Assembly (NCBI GenBank): GCA_012295275.1
Contig: CM022671.1
Location: forward strand, 26,663,822-26,723,821
DNA: 60,000 nucleotides
Source: Chrysomallon squamiferum
Taxonomy: Eukaryota > Mollusca > Gastropoda > Neomphalida > Peltospiridae
Direction: 5' to 3'
How positions within the stretch are numbered: the stretch's first letter is position 1; every line of letters starts with the position of its first letter. A program made the position numbers and the translations under genes. Positions 38,781-51,211 of the stretch are shown here, in pieces. Under the pieces are notes generated by a model that worked only from the letters and a program-made list of their open reading frames with translations, ran no database searches and was not told the origin of the DNA.

Positions 38781-40600
38781 TTTGGAATTTAATTTGGGAG
38801 TTGATTTCTTACTGCAGACTTTGGTAATTTCAGGAATTTCTTCATTTTTTTTTTTTTTCTGGGAAAAACAACAAAAAAAGTAAATTACTTGTATCACAGC
38901 AACAGAAAATAACTCATCTAAAGACTGTGTGTGTGTTTCTGTATGTTTGAATGTATGTGTTAGACTGGTGCATTAGTATTTGTGTATTAGCTAAACGTAT
39001 GAATGTTTAAGTTTTTATGGTATGTGTATGTATGTGTGTGTCATCATACATATGCAAATTTATGTGTAATTGTTATAAATGAATAATCAATTTAAAATTA
39101 AAAATGACTTCATAAATAAGATTTTTGAATATTTAAAATAAATAAATAAATAGGCTAAATAAAGATGCATATTAACATTTTGATCTGACCCAGTAATCAC
39201 AAAAGAAAGGTTGTTAACATCAAAAGTGATGAAGCAGTGATGTGGAAATCTGCAGAAGAGATAAATGAGAACAATAGCAGGGTTATCAGCCGTTGGTGCT
39301 GTTGGCCTGATGCCAGATGACCTACCACTGAAAGGTTATCATCCTTCTGTATCACACACACATATACATTTCATGTATGGATATGTGTTTATCAAGTACT
39401 GAGAAATAACTCTTTATTGAATACCTCTCAGTGGAATACAGGAATAGTTTTCTGGTGTCTTCTGGTACAGAAAGTGTCTATTCATATCGGAATAACTTAA
39501 TATGTAATCACAGATATGTTCTGTTTTTACTGTCAGAAGATTTCAGTATTTTTGTTTATATATGTAAGTTTTGTGCAGTTTATGTCCTTTTGTCTTAATT
39601 ATTGTTAAAGAATTTCCTTTTTCGTTTATATAATTTTTTACATAATTATAAAGGCATTAAGTAATTATAATTTATAGTGAATGAAAAAGAAAAGTATTAT
39701 TCTTATTTAATTATTTAAAAAATCAGTGGTTATAATATTACATATATCCATGTACATTAAAATGTTTTCTGTCAAGTATTTATTTGGTAAAGGATAAGAA
39801 GTTCAACAGTTATCTCCCCTGACTAAGTTCAAAAACACCATCTTTTCCAGTTGTTCAAGGGAAATTTTCTGGACCTTTTTTACTTAACTCAAAATCATTG
39901 CAGTCATCCATCATGTGTAGAAAATGTACAGCTACAAAATGTATGCTTATGTATTGCTGCATAGGTTGTTTGCCAAACAGTAGGCTGGTTATTATTATTT
40001 TTTATTATTATTATTTTTTTTTTTTTTTTTTTTTTTACATTTTTAAATCAACATACAATTTAAAAAAAAATGATTATTTTTAAATATGAATAAAGAATAA
40101 TTCCTAGCATTTATATGTAAACACATCATTTTATAATAGGTAACATTCAACTTTAACAAAAGTCAAAAACTGACATTCAAAATTAACTTTCATCATAAAA
40201 GCTCACAAAATGTGGGTTATTATTATCTTTTTTAACCATCTTTCCTTCATTAATGGGATCACATAACACTTTTTTCATATACTCAACTCCAGTATGTTTG
40301 TTAAAGACAGGAAATCTGATTGGTTTGAAGTTGTAATTTAAAAAGTGTTTGCTGGGCCCCCTATCTGCAGTGTCATCAAGTGTGAACACATCAGATGACT
40401 ACAGAAGTGGTCTAGTTCAGTAGTTAAACAGTCCACAGTAATAGTCAAGTGTGGAAGCTGTGTACAGCTTCGACAGTAGACGTAACCTGTACTTTAATCC
40501 TACCAGTGTGTATTGTTGTAAATGTATCTGATGATTGCTTAATTTAATTATTTTATTTATTTATTTATTTTTTTGTTTGTTTGTTTTATTTATCATTATC
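38781..40600. other. Intronic DNA, mostly AT-rich
   Basis: Degenerate GT-rich patch at 38925-39050, a moderately complex patch at 39180-39480, and poly-T at 40015-40036. No features are supported. Confidence 0.5.
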
Positions 40601-40603
40601 CTT

Positions 40604-40736
40604 ATTATCATAATCATCTTCATTATCATTATCATTATTTATTACCATCATTATCATCATGATAATGATCATCATCATTGTTAGAAATAAATAATCTTCA
40701 CACACACAGACACACACACACACACACACACACACA
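40604..40736. repeat. TCATTA/ATCATC repeat with palindrome, then (CA)n
   Basis: Degenerate ATTATC units contain an 11-bp inverted repeat (arms 40647-40657 and 40659-40669, one-base loop). A CA tract follows at 40699-40736. Confidence 0.93.
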
Positions 40737-42000
40737 TTTACATCAATAATATAAAGTAGTCATGAGCCCAGTCTGGAATGGGAAATATTCTAAAGGTTTC
40801 AGTATAGAGAATTCCTCTTGAAACTTGTCACAAAACACTCTCAACAAATATTCACCATTTTGCTTAATGTTAATATTTAGTAACACTGGTGAATTTCAGG
40901 AAACAATCATGAAAGTAAATTGTTGCACTTTGAACATTACCAAAGTACTATTCTTGTCAACAATGAATAGATTTGAAAATAAAAGCTGCAGTTGTTAATA
41001 TTAAGTACATGTAGCCATCTTTAATTATTGTTGTTGCAGTTTCAAAGCTGTTGATATTTGTTTAAGATATATTATTATTATTTTTATTAATTAATATCAT
41101 TTTGTTTATTTTGCTTATTAATGTAGCTAAGCTTGCTTTTAATTTTATTATATGCTTCATTTATTTCTGATTTGTCTTTTGTTTGATGGTTTTGTTTTTT
41201 AGGTGTTTTTTTTTTTTTTTTTTTTTTTATTTTGTTGTTTTGTTTTTTTTTTTCTTCAGGCTGTTTAATTTTAAAAATAAAGTAATTTTTTGTTTCTCAG
41301 ATTAAAACCCTTTAAAATCAGTGCAGTATTAAAACAGAGTGAAACATAAGTGCATGAATACACTCTAATAGGTTACATTGTGTTTCAATGTTAGAATAAA
41401 CAAGCACATAACATGTGAAAACAATGTGATACACTGTACTAATAACTCCAGCCTAAAGCTCTTATTACTTCAGTAATAATGTGAAAAGTATTGGGGTTTT
41501 TTCTTCCTGTTTCATGTAGTTGTTTTGTATGCTATCATGTTATTATAGTCCAGATACATAAATATTTATCACTTTAGAAATGGAAACCCCAAAAGAAAGA
41601 AACTTTTCTTTATAAAAAGGTAATTTGAGAGAATAATGTATGATCTTAATGAAAATAAACTTTGCAGCTCTAATTTAGATATTCCATTTTTGATAAAGAA
41701 TTGATATTTTATATGTGACATCTACAACAGCTGATTTTAAAAAGTGGAGGTACCTTCATTAGAATGGATATAATTTTCAAGATAAAATCTGTATATATAT
41801 ATATACAAAAATGTAAAAAAAGAAAAAATTGAAATAGTTGTATGGTTCCTCTAGATCCATATACAATTTTTAGATTCCAAAGATTTATTGACAAGAACTA
41901 ATACTATTTAATATAGATGAGAAGAACTTATCTTTTTTCCTTATTGATTTCTTTGTGAAGATTTAATAATGTCCACACTTTTGCTTTGAAAATCTGTGAT
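40737..42000. other. AT-rich intronic DNA
   Basis: Poly-T at about 41210-41228, otherwise no supported feature. Confidence 0.55.
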
Positions 42001-42002
42001 TA

Positions 42003-42060
42003 AATTACTGTGGTTAGAGCATTAGTCTTTGAACCTCAGTGGTTTAAAAAGTCTGTTCAG
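42003..42060 (+). mobile_element. Possible tRNA-derived SINE head fragment
   Basis: ACTGTGGTTAGAGCATTAG (42008-42026) matches a tRNA A-box and D-arm. GTGGTTTAAAAAGTC (about 42039-42053) is a degraded B box at plausible spacing. The body is not recognisable. Confidence 0.35.
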
Positions 42061-42820
42061 TGTTACATTACAGTGTGTGAAATATCCAGCTGGCTTAGCT
42101 TTGTCTGATACAGAGTATATTACATCAGTTGTGACTGTTCCAATAGGCACCCACCCTGTCACACCCCACTCCTACCAGCTGTGCCAGCAGTCACACCCGC
42201 ACCCTCCCGATTTACATACAAACTCATAACACAGACGCACACAGCTTCACAACACAACACAACACGTTTTTCTGTGTGTTTTATTTACAAGAGATCCCTA
42301 ACCCCGCCTGTATGGAGCGCTCCCTGTGACAGTACAAAGCTAGGCCATTCCCCATTGGACAATCCACGCTCCATTCATGCTCAAGGCCCAGACCAACTCA
42401 CTCAGATACTGCATTCTTTTTATCTGTGTAAAGTTCAGTGAGCCAGCCCAGTCTTCACAGGATAGCTGCAAGGCCAGGAAACCCATGCAACAGTTGGATT
42501 TGTGAGTTTATTTTACAGTAATGTTTTATTTGCCGATAGCTACTAGCTGGTAGCGAACTATCACCGGTAGCTTGCTGGCAGTGAAATACACCTCAGGTTT
42601 TTTTTCTAGGTGTGATCTGAGAGAATATGCGCCTGCTATTGTGAGTTTTTTTCTTCTATCTGTGCGTGCTTAGTGAAGGATAACTTTAAAGTTTGCTGGC
42701 CATGTGAGTGTTCTGTGGTTTAAGATTATTGGATTTCTAATTTGTACATGGACGGTGGTGAAGATTTCTCTTGGATTTGTACCGCTTGGTTGTTGCATGA
42801 TTAAACACAGGTTAGTAAAC
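42061..42820 (+). promoter_or_regulatory. Least AT-rich intronic block: candidate alternative promoter or regulatory element
   Basis: 42140-42620 is markedly richer in C and G than its surroundings, with CA/CCC-rich words, an inverted CCAAT (CCATTGGAC, about 42353) and AGCGCTCCC (about 42318). TAGCTACTAGCTGGTAGCG (42537-42555) is internally repetitive. A donor-like CACAG|GTTAGT occurs at 42811. An alternative first exon nearer to the plexin coding start is possible, but ATGs occur in the segment and nothing proves transcription. Confidence 0.3.
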
Positions 42821-43735
42821 TTGCTGGTCATAATGTACATACATGTGATATACAACAGGACTGGGTGTGGCTACACTTGTTACAAATGTAACTTCTGTAA
42901 GGTGTGTTTTCTTACTTTTATGACTGGGAGTGTAACATACAAGTGTTCCTCTTTTTCAATACGTTTGCATTAGAATGTTACTTGTTAAGTGTTTTTTCAT
43001 TTTCGTAACTACAAGAATAACTTTTAAAAGTCACTGCTTGGAGACACTTGGTCTGTATTACAAGGTTAGTAAATAACCTGAAGTATTTAAGACCGCTTTA
43101 ATACTGTTGTGTTAATTCAGATAGTACATACAAATAGAAAGTTAGTCTAGCCATAAACACACAGATATAAGTATTTTAATATATAATTATTTGGAAAGTA
43201 GTTTTTAAATTCATGTAAATTTGTTAAAGGGGTTAACAATAAATGCATCAAAACAGACAGTTAGATAATAATATTATAATATACATGACTAATATTATAA
43301 TACATGAGTGACTATTATTATCCAGACTCTGTCAGTCTTACATACACACACATCTCATATGCGCACAGTCCACATGTGTACATACAAATGCACAAATAAT
43401 TAAAACATGCTGCACAAAGCACACATTCTTTCTCTCTCTCACTTTTTGTCTGTCTGTTTCTTTTCACTTTGTCTGTCTGCTTTATCTCTGTCTCTGTTTC
43501 ACACATTAACACAGACAGACAGACATGCACTAGATCTCAAACAAAAAAGATCATACCATTCAGCCACCTTCTTTTTATTTAATACACAAAATATCACACA
43601 GAGCTTTTTTTTTTTGTGTGTGTGTGTGTTTAATTTAATACATTATTGATACTAAAGACAACATGATCAATATTATTACACTGATCTCAGAATACATTAA
43701 CTCTCAGCCATTAGTAACAGAAAAAAAAAGTCATC
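42821..43735. other. Intronic DNA
   Basis: AT-rich, with CT- and GTCT-rich pyrimidine sequence at 43429-43525. No supported feature. Confidence 0.5.
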
Positions 43736-43739
43736 AATT

Positions 43740-44110
43740 ATATTAATGTTGATTAAATGGTGACGATGAATAATTAAGCTGGCAGAAATGTGTCGGTACA
43801 ACAAAGCAGACACACAACATCTAACTCGAATACTCTGATAAAACAATACAGGAAATCCTTATCACATTACCTGTCACTTAGCTAAAAGAAAGTAGCTTTA
43901 ACCTTTACACACCGTGTTGTACACTTAATCAGCATGAAGCAATGCTCACCTGTTGTCTGTATAAAGTAACCTGCTTTTAATTACCAGGTAGGAAAACAGG
44001 GATAAAGTTACTGACTTGTATTTCCTTTCTGCTGCTGGATGTTTGTTTGTTTGTATTAAAGCGCAGTAGGTCTACCCTACATATTCACCTTATTCAAACG
44101 TATTAACACC
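43740..44110. promoter_or_regulatory. Candidate enhancer-like conserved block
   Basis: Complex sequence with several CpGs, paired E-box/ZEB words (TACCTGTCACT and CTCACCTGTTG) and homeodomain words (AATAATTAAGC, TTTTAATTACCAGG). Sharply bounded by AT-rich DNA. The function is inferred. Confidence 0.32.
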
Positions 44111-45120
44111 TCGTTAAAACTTAATGGTGAACTTAGAAGAAAAAAAAAAGCTCTTTCTTATTACAATGTCTTTTTTTTCTTTCTCAAATTCAAACACTGC
44201 TCAACAGTTGGCTTATTAAAGGCATTATTTCTTATTTTCTTTTTCATTCCATTTTTTTTTTTTAATTATTTATTTGTTATTAAATTATTATATTATTATT
44301 AGTAGTAATAGTATTAATATTATAACTTTTTAGTTTTTAGTCCCAGCATGACAAATCATTTTTTTAAAGACAATATATTGTTTTGTCTTTTTTATTATTA
44401 TGATTGTTTTTCTTTATTATTTTTTTATTTTATTTCTTTTCATCAAAATACTGTTATTTTATGGAGATGATTCTCTGGTGTAATCAGAACACAGATGTCA
44501 TTTTATTAATAATAAATACTGCTCACTCTTTTTATGATCTTTGTGTCATTTTGACCAAATCCATTTTTGAAATGTGTTATTCCAGTAGCTGTGAGAAATA
44601 GATTTTTCGTTAACTGAAAGAATTTTCAACATTGTTTTCAGAAATAAACACTATATTTTTATGTTTTACTTCATGCAGTTTTGACTAATTAATGATAAAT
44701 GACACAAAACAATGTTATTTAGGTCATAACAGGGAGAAAACGTCTGGCCATGATGAAATAATTAACCCACTGTCTGTCTTCCTTTATTTCTGACACAGAC
44801 ATAGGCAGACATGCAGACACTATGGTGAAGAAATTACCAACAGTACACTATCTATCCTATAAATATTGATGATGCAATATGTGACATCCCGTTTAAATAA
44901 CATAGGCATGAATATTTATAAACTAACACTGAATCATGCACACATACATTAATCTTTAAATATTTCTCTCCCAAGTTTTTCATTTGACACAGGCAGATGT
45001 GTATTTGTTATCTGTTTTCTAAAGTAACAACAGGTTCCTTTGTTCTGACCTACCTCTGTGTTTAATCTCACAACTGTTAGTTTTCCTCCAGTGCTGTTTG
45101 TTGTTGTTAGCTGACTACTT
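44111..45120. other. AT-rich intronic DNA
   Basis: TTA-rich low-complexity sequence to 44460, then mixed-complexity DNA. No supported feature. Confidence 0.5.
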
Positions 45121-45121
45121 T

Positions 45122-46010
45122 CACCAGGAAGAGAACTGGTCAGTAATAGCAATACATTTACTGATCATTAGCGAGGCAGGATAAAGTAATATACTGTAGA
45201 TTTACTGTGCATTTTCTATCTGAATGCTGGCTGTTTCTGTCAGGACAGAAACTGTAATGCCCATAATTACATTTAATTATAAACTACTATGCAGTATAAA
45301 ACAATAATTGTAGACTTATTACACAACTCTGTGCTGGCTATATCATTTCTGAAGAGTACTGATCATTTACTTAACATTAGCTAGGCAAGATTAAATAATA
45401 TACTGCTTTGCAGTCAGTGATATTGTATTATATTGCTATGTATCTAGATGTCTGTTGACTTGCTAGGTCTGACAGGAAGAAAACTAGCCAGTGGTAGTTA
45501 TACATTTAATTATCCTGAACATGTAACACAAAATTCTTCATTGCAGACATTTGCATTTATACACTGTTATCACATTCTGCATGCTTGTCTGAATGCTGTA
45601 CATTGCTACCACTGAACAAACCAATGCATTTAATCATAAACCCAGAGCCAATATTAAATACTGTGTTTTGGATTAGTTTGTATAATACTGCTCTATCTCT
45701 AAGAGCATGCTAGATCCACCAGGAATAAAAATGGCCAGTAATATCGATACATTTAATAATCAACAGCTATGTACTTTAAAATATTGCACCATTATAATAG
45801 TATTACATGCTCTGTGTGTGCTGGCCCTTTCCACAAGGAAGAGTTAGAGCCTCTCATATCAATACATGTAATTATCATGAGCCAGATGATACTTTACTGT
45901 AGTCATTTGTATCTGCACATGTGTATTGAAGGCTTTTATAGCAGTATATAGCTTAATGTGCTAAATTTTTGTCACCAGGAAGTAATCTGGTTGATAATAG
46001 GTAAAGATTT
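45122..46010. repeat. Long-unit diverged tandem array, about 110-140 bp, about eight copies
   Basis: The unit core is CACCAGGAAGARAACTGG, CAGTAATA, then ATACATTTAATTATC, with a later TAATATACTG-like part and a TGCTGGC-like 3' part. Starts are at about 45122, 45239, 45348, 45468, 45608, 45718, 45830 and 45973, giving spacings of 109-143. Copies at 45122, 45468, 45718 and 45973 keep the core best. No coding frame runs through it. Confidence 0.7.
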
Positions 46011-48300
46011 TTTCTGCAGTAGAATTAAGCTGTGCATATGTTTTAAAATCCTTATTCTGTTAATATCTGTCTGTCTGACAATATTTGTGTGTATGAGAGT
46101 ATAGGTAACAATGTATTTTAGAAAAAGAAAAGATTGTTTTACATTAATATTTGAGCAATTATTTTAAATTTATTATTAGTGGTATTACCAGTAGCAGTTG
46201 TTTTGTTATAGCGTGGCAGCAGTAGTAATAGTTTATTTTACTGCTGTTCTGTTTTCATACATTATATATTAAAAAAAAATCTCTGAAATAATTACAATCC
46301 CATTACAGAAATGTTCGAATCCTTTTTTTTTTTTTCCTTTTGAAAAGACAGACATTCCAATGTCATTATATTTAGAAAGTAACATGATCAAAGACATGCC
46401 TTCCTCCATAAAACTTTGTTGTTTTTCTCCCAAGTCTTTTGTCCTCAAGCCAAACTTGTAAACACATCATCTTGGCTTCTGTGTTCTAATGAGTGTCACC
46501 AAGGCCACAGAGATTGTTCAGTGTAATCTGAGTTTCATCACAGCTGTATACTTAATAGCATAATTACCAGGTGTCTTCATTTAGCTTCAGTGTTAAGAGT
46601 TCAGTCACAGGTATATACTTAATACATTATGATGTGGCTTTATTTCTTCAGATGAATTGTGGCTCAATGCTAAGACAATTGATGTGTCTTAGAATATGAC
46701 ATACAAACTCAAAATACACCATTTCATTTGATTAAACATTTGTTAAAGTTTTTTTAAAATGATTAATAAAAGAAACAATATAATAACTTTTAATGAATGT
46801 GGTAAAAAAAAAGGTTTCTTCACTAATCAGTTGTCTTTTGAAAATTTTTGTTATTTATTTTTAATATTTATTCCCTTTTTTCTTTCATTTTTCTATCATA
46901 TATATATATATATAAATTTAATTTATAAGATTTTTAAATTTTAAGATGACAGGTAAACAGACTTCTGAAAAAATGAGCAGTCATGTACTAACTGGACTCA
47001 ACACAAGAACATGTCTTACACAGAACTTCGTTTTGATGGCAGCAGTGAAGCCTGAGCAGGCATACTTGAACAGTTCTATCATGAATATAAACCTGCTAAA
47101 CATTACCCACTTGAGAACATTACGTGCTTTGGTCACAATGTTAAAATTCCAGTGTTGAGAGGAATAAGAAGTAGATGAGATTTTTAAGACCATTTCTCCC
47201 TGTGTGGTTTTTACATGCAAGTAGAACTACAACATGTGGCTGCCATATCTTTCTCTACATTGGTATTGCATGTTTATCAAAAGGTCTATTGATATCACAT
47301 CAGACTTCTATGTTTTTCACCTGAAATTGACACCTATTCACTTAGACCTTTGAAGGTGTGTGGGCAATAAATCACAAAATCTTTTATTCCATAATAGCTA
47401 TTTTCTCATTCACAATCCCACTTTGAATAAAAAGAAAAAAGATATATATTCCCATGAACTCTTCATTGCTAACACTGGTAATCCTTTAGCTTATATGCAT
47501 GACCGAACCATTTCAGTAAATGGTATTTTGTTCTTGTGTGTGTATGTGTCTGTGACTATTTTCCAGCTAAAGTTCAAAACCGGAGCCAGTGGCCTAAAAC
47601 ACTGTTTTTTTTTTTTTTTTTTTTAATTGTTAAACTTTAGGTATTTACCAACTTGATGTGTATGTATTTTGGATGTACATGTAACGATCTGACAGTTTGT
47701 CATTTTATAATGTTTAATATTTACTGGACAGCCATGGTTACTGAGATTCAGATCACCAACTGCAACACTTGAGATTAAGATGATTAGACAAAGTGGGTGT
47801 TATGAGTGACATCCTGAATGGAACGAAAAATACCATCTTACAAAATTATTATTTACCTGTCAAAACTTAGATCATTTTAGATAACTATTACCCTCAGTCA
47901 ATGAATGGTTAAATAAATAACTTAATAAATGAATGAATACATGCTTTACAGTACCTGAACATATTTAATGTATATCATACATGACATAAAAATTATTGAT
48001 ACTAGAAAGGCAACCTGCTATTGTCAGGAATTATCTGCTGTTGTTGATTAATACAGATGATTCTGTGTCTATGTGTAATAAGAAAAGAATACATCACAGC
48101 TTACAAAAACTTTTTGGTTAGCCAGACTGAATTACCCATATTCCCTATTGCCTTCTGATATTTTTATGACACTAAAGACACATTTCTTAATCTGAACTTT
48201 TAGGTTCTTTAATCTTTTTGATTTCATAATGACATTTTTTTTTTTTTTTTTTATATTTATTTTTTCTTATTTTTCATAATTACTATCAGTTTCCATTTTA
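46011..48300. other. Intronic DNA
   Basis: 46515-46650 contains a diverged direct repeat (TATACTTAATA-centred, copies at about 46548 and 46614). 46946-47230 is moderately complex and open on both strands. 48235-48253 is poly-T. No gene is supported. Confidence 0.45.
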
Positions 48301-48330
48301 TTATGCTATTGTTTTTCTAACTTTTTGTCT

Positions 48331-48335
48331 CTGTG

Positions 48336-48370
<35 letters not shown>

Positions 48371-48409
48371 GTGTGTTGTGTGTGTGTGTGTGAGTGTGTG
48401 TGTGTGTGC
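48331..48409. repeat. Interrupted (GT)n microsatellite
   Basis: GT units with a few TTG and GAG interruptions over about 80 bp. Confidence 0.97.
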
Positions 48410-48469
48410 ATAGTGTACTTGAATTTAAACTTCTTTTTTTTATTGTATTTCACTTTCCGGTGGTGTCAG

Positions 48470-48770
48470 TGACCAGAAAAATATTTAACGTTTAAAGGTA
48501 ATTTCACATGCAAACACAGAACAATGTTTGTATGTTATTAAATATTCATGTGGTTTGACTTGGCTTGTTTGGTTAGGTATTATTACCACCTACACCTGTG
48601 TGTGTACAGTGTGATTCAGACCAATATTTCAGCGCAGGTGTTTTGTCATCTTTGGCCAGGTAACATAACAGCCTTGACATTTTATCAACCAGGATGATTC
48701 GCTGAGTCACTTCTGTGAAGGCATCATTACAAAACAAGAGGTTTTGATGAATAATGATTGTTAAGAGAAA
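48470..48770. promoter_or_regulatory. Candidate conserved non-coding block
   Basis: Complex sequence with CACCTG, GCGCAGGTG and GCTGAGTCAC (AP-1/MAF-like, 48701-48710). Bounded by a GT tract and by T-rich DNA. Regulatory function is inferred. Confidence 0.27.
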
Positions 48771-49685
48771 TTACTGTTCAAAGTCGAAAAAGAAAAGTGA
48801 AGTTTAATAAATTAAGTTTGACGAGGTTTTTGTAAAAAAATAAAAATTGAAGGATCAGGAGGTTTCTTTTCTGTTTATATCTTAATCTATTTTTTTTTTT
48901 TTTTTTTTTATTTATTTATTTTTTTTTTATTTATTTAAATAATTTACTGAGAAAGGCAATTAATTTTTTTTTTTTTTTTTCAACTAAAATTATCAGATCA
49001 TAAAAAATAATTACAGTTTTATTTAAAATATTAATAACATGAACAGTCACAACCACCACAACAGCAACAACAGTTATATTAAATTTACTTGTTAAAGACA
49101 AATGTGATTACATATGACATAACAAATCAGAAGACAGTCCTATTCGGTCTATATATTTGGTTGTTTCCAATTCCAACCAATGCCCAATTACTGGTTTATA
49201 CAGCTGTGTGTATCACAGATCCCTTGGTTCTATTTCATATCAAAAAAAGCCTCTGGAGTAAAACCATGATTTTCATTTCAACATGTAATTAAATATTTAT
49301 AACTTACATCTAATATAATTTAGCATTGAAATATGCTGAAGTAGTGTTAAAATAAATATTTATTAATTCATATCTGTTTGCAGAATACTGCAGTATTCAG
49401 TGTAATTTTTGCTATCAGCTAATAACTGCATTATTGTTCAGCTACAATCACAGTGTCTGATTGTTGAAAGATACTCAGCACATGACAAGTAATTAGTGTC
49501 AAGGTGTTTCAGTCACCAGTCATTTTTCACACTGCTCTGTGATTTTTCTACCCCACACCCCTCTACTTGCCTAATCACACGTTTTGTATGGGGTGGGGAG
49601 TGAAGGGTGTGTAGCAGTTAGTCTGTGGAAGGTTTTTTCTATTATTACTACCATCACTGAGTGTGTATTATTTTACAGTATCTGC
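48771..49685. other. AT-rich intronic DNA
   Basis: Poly-T and TTTA runs (48890-48985), then mixed-complexity DNA. A G/C-richer patch lies at 49545-49610 (CCCCACACCCC and TGGGGTGGGG on opposite strands). Confidence 0.5.
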
Positions 49686-49689
49686 CTGC

Positions 49690-49970
49690 AGGGAGTGGTT
49701 ACATGCTTGAATGGAAATCTTTGATTGTGAGGTATTGGATAACAAGGCATAAGTAATTTCTCAGATTGTGTAACTCCTGACACATCTTAGAATGACACTG
49801 GGATCTTAATAAGCAGGAGCCCCAATGTATTGGCCCTAAGGCACGAATGGAGAAGGGATCAAACCTCTGGGAAACCCATTCAGGCTGGTTCCTGTGGTTG
49901 CTAGTCCCATTTGCTGGTTTATCAAAGGCCAGGGTGGGTTTTTTCCTGACAAAAAAAATATTATAATTTG
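49690..49970 (-). mobile_element. Possible degenerate tRNA-derived SINE
   Basis: On the minus strand, GGTTTGATCCC (complement of 49856-49866) is a good B-box match. An A-box-like TAGCAACCACAGG (complement of 49891-49903) lies at tRNA-like spacing upstream. The segment is less AT-rich than its neighbours and open for 98 codons, but the predicted peptide has no domain. Termini and tail are unclear. Confidence 0.4.
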
Positions 49971-50409
49971 TTTCCAAATGTAATCCATTTATCATCTCAC
50001 ATGGGAAAAGAAAGTTTTGTAATCTGATAAAAAAAAAAAAAAAAAAAGATGAAATATTTATCTTTAAGAATTAATAGGATAAAAAAGTTAAAAAATGCTA
50101 TTACTTACAAATATTCAGATTAATGGCCCAGATGAATGTCGGCTTTGTTTGGATTGAAGTTTGCTAATATTTTCCCACTTTACCTGTTGCCGAGATCAAT
50201 AGATATAGTTGACTAACCTTCATTAACCTGTGTACCTATCTTTTGTTAATATTGTACTTGAGGTAAGTCAATATACAGAGACTTTGACCACATCCACAAA
50301 ACACTCATGAATATATTTGCTGGAGCAGCCAAAAAAAACTTAATTTAAACATTCCTTAGAAGATTTAACCTTTTTTTTCTTATTTGCATAAGTAAAATCT
50401 GGTAAAACA

Positions 50410-50560
50410 ACTGGAGTGTGGTGTGGCTTTGTGGTTAGAGTGCATGCCTATAATGTGGGAGATTACAGGTTCTATCCTCCTTGGGCTGGTTCACATTATA
50501 ACCAGTGTTTATCAAAGCATGTGGTTTTCTGACTTTGGGAAATAAAAAAGAATTATTGCT
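50410..50560 (+). mobile_element. tRNA-derived SINE
   Basis: GTGTGGCTTTGTGGTTAGAG (50421-50440) is a near-canonical A box with D-arm, and GGTTCTATCC (50468-50477) is a B box at tRNA-like spacing. A body of unknown class follows. This is the clearest retroposon signature in the window, about 0.7 kb upstream of the coding exon. Confidence 0.6.
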
Positions 50561-51211
50561 ACCAGTCAGTGTATCAGTAGCAGCATGTTCCTTCTCAGTG
50601 GTTATTATAACAAAATCACAAAATCACAAAATCTAATAACTCAATGACAAATGTTTCAAGTTGTTGTTCACTCAGTTTAGATATAAAAGAGAAATGAATA
50701 TTTAAAACAGTATTGTATGTAAATAGTAGCTTAGTGTGTGTTGATAAGAAGATTTTAATTCTTTCATTAAATGAACAATTAATGTATTCTTTAGTTTGCT
50801 ACTGAGATGCTTCTGTATAATGAGTTATAAAAAAAGATGTGCGAATGAATAGTAGATTCATAGTATAATATTTTTATGCACTAAATATTTTTTAAGTAAA
50901 AATAATAATTTTTTATAAATTGCATTACAAAACATTTGTACTTTGTAATAGTAAATTTAGTATTTCTTTTACAGTATTTTGCTTTCATATTTCATAATAC
51001 ATAATAATTTTTTTTTTTTTTTTTGTTACTGTGTTCCTTTATTACTTTGTATTAGTAGTAGTTTCGTACAAAGTATTGTAAAATTAGAACATACATCTTT
51101 GAATAATTGATTTTAAATTCCATTTTTTTGTTCTTCCCATGTTGATTTAAGAGGGTATCTAAATACAAGATTATTATTACAATAAATTTAATTTTTTTTT
51201 TTTTTTTCCAG
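50561..51211. other. AT-rich 3' end of the 5'-UTR intron
   Basis: AT-rich sequence with a poly-T run at 51008-51024. It ends in the polypyrimidine tract and CAG acceptor (AG at 51210-51211) of the first coding exon. Confidence 0.8.

Larger units (their letters stand above)
5234..51211 (+). other. Proposed 46 kb 5'-UTR intron of the plexin gene
   Basis: This interval lies between the candidate first-exon donor and the acceptor of the first coding exon. I found no convincing protein-coding exon, intact transposase, reverse transcriptase or RNA gene in it on either strand. It holds microsatellites, diverged tandem arrays, a few SINE-like pieces and about twenty blocks of non-repetitive, less AT-rich DNA listed separately. 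If the promoter at 4.8-5.0 kb belongs to another gene, part of this is intergenic. Confidence 0.4.
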
